NCBI RefSeq assembly: GCF_000685075.1 | Contig: NZ_BAYD01000112.1 | Location: forward strand, 1-33,977 | Reading direction: 5' to 3' | Source: Paraburkholderia oxyphila NBRC 105797 | Lineage (GTDB): Bacteria; Pseudomonadota; Gammaproteobacteria; Burkholderiales; Burkholderiaceae | Length of the DNA stretch: 33,977 bases | Part shown: positions 33,845-33,977 of the stretch, in pieces | Layout of the letters: each line of letters begins with the position of its first letter | Numbering within the stretch: position 1 is the first letter of the stretch | Notes under the pieces: model-generated | Told to the model about the DNA's origin: nothing | What the model saw: only the letters and a program-made list of their open reading frames with translations | Databases searched by the model: none | Program-made: the position numbers and the translations under genes

Positions 33845-33977
33845 CGGCTGACTTGAGAGCGGTCTGACTGTTCGTCCAGGTGCAACGCAATAAGTGGACA
33901 CGATCGTCGCTTTCGTCACCCGCATGTTCAAGGTGACATTGCCGGGTGCTTACGAACGTTCTGCAATTGATCATTAG
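33845..33977. other. Right flank of the IS21 element
   Basis: 133 bp to the window end. No complete gene. The minus strand holds YCVAPGRTV, which may be the other side of the disrupted SDR gene, but continuity requires a frameshift. Confidence 0.35.

Overview
The window reads as accessory DNA from a high-GC betaproteobacterium, most likely of the Burkholderiaceae (Paraburkholderia/Burkholderia/Caballeronia type). I base this on codon use and on the mix of IclR regulators, DUF1302/DUF1329 proteins and IS2-, IS110-, IS30- and IS21-type elements. No species-specific marker is present, so this is a family-level guess.

Left edge (1-1240): about 50 copies of a GTCGGT-type hexanucleotide run into the decayed receiver domain of a response regulator on the minus strand. 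A frameshifted IS2-type transposase remnant follows.

Catabolic block A (1244-16544): ten minus-strand genes and one divergent regulator. In transcription order they are a [2Fe-2S] ferredoxin, a ferredoxin reductase, a CYP199A-like P450, a KstD-like flavoprotein and an MDR oxidoreductase. Then come an export/transport set (DUF1302 outer-membrane barrel, DUF1329 periplasmic protein, YCF48 propeller, RND/MMPL pump) and an SDR dehydrogenase. An IclR regulator is divergent from the ferredoxin over a 190-bp promoter region with repeated CGATTACG sites. The gene set fits uptake or handling of a hydrophobic compound and its first oxidations.

Middle (16545-18935): an unknown ORF, an IS110-type transposase broken by one amber codon, and an IS30 remnant.

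Catabolic block B (18936-27801): a TetR regulator, an acyl-CoA dehydrogenase and an AMP-forming acyl-CoA ligase (minus strand). Divergent from these are a nitronate-monooxygenase-type flavoprotein and two crotonases. A separate transcription unit then carries a crotonase resembling 6-oxocamphor hydrolase and a second IclR. A truncated SDR ends the block. The ligase and flavoprotein promoters share near-identical 17-bp palindromes at the same place relative to a TTGACATG -35 element. Together the blocks suggest hydroxylation, oxidation to a ketone or beta-diketone, retro-Claisen cleavage, CoA activation and beta-oxidation of a cyclic, perhaps terpenoid, acid. The substrate is inferred, not shown.

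Right side (27802-33837): a complete IS21-family element with a 7-bp target duplication GATGGGG, inserted in an SDR gene. Its istA is itself split by a 3.3-kb large-serine-recombinase element (28872-32194) flanked by a 7-bp GATAAGG repeat. Removing one copy plus the insert restores the istA frame. The inner element carries a DUF5372 gene, a helix-turn-helix gene with an A9 run that could give a -1 frameshift into a 97-codon extension, and the recombinase.
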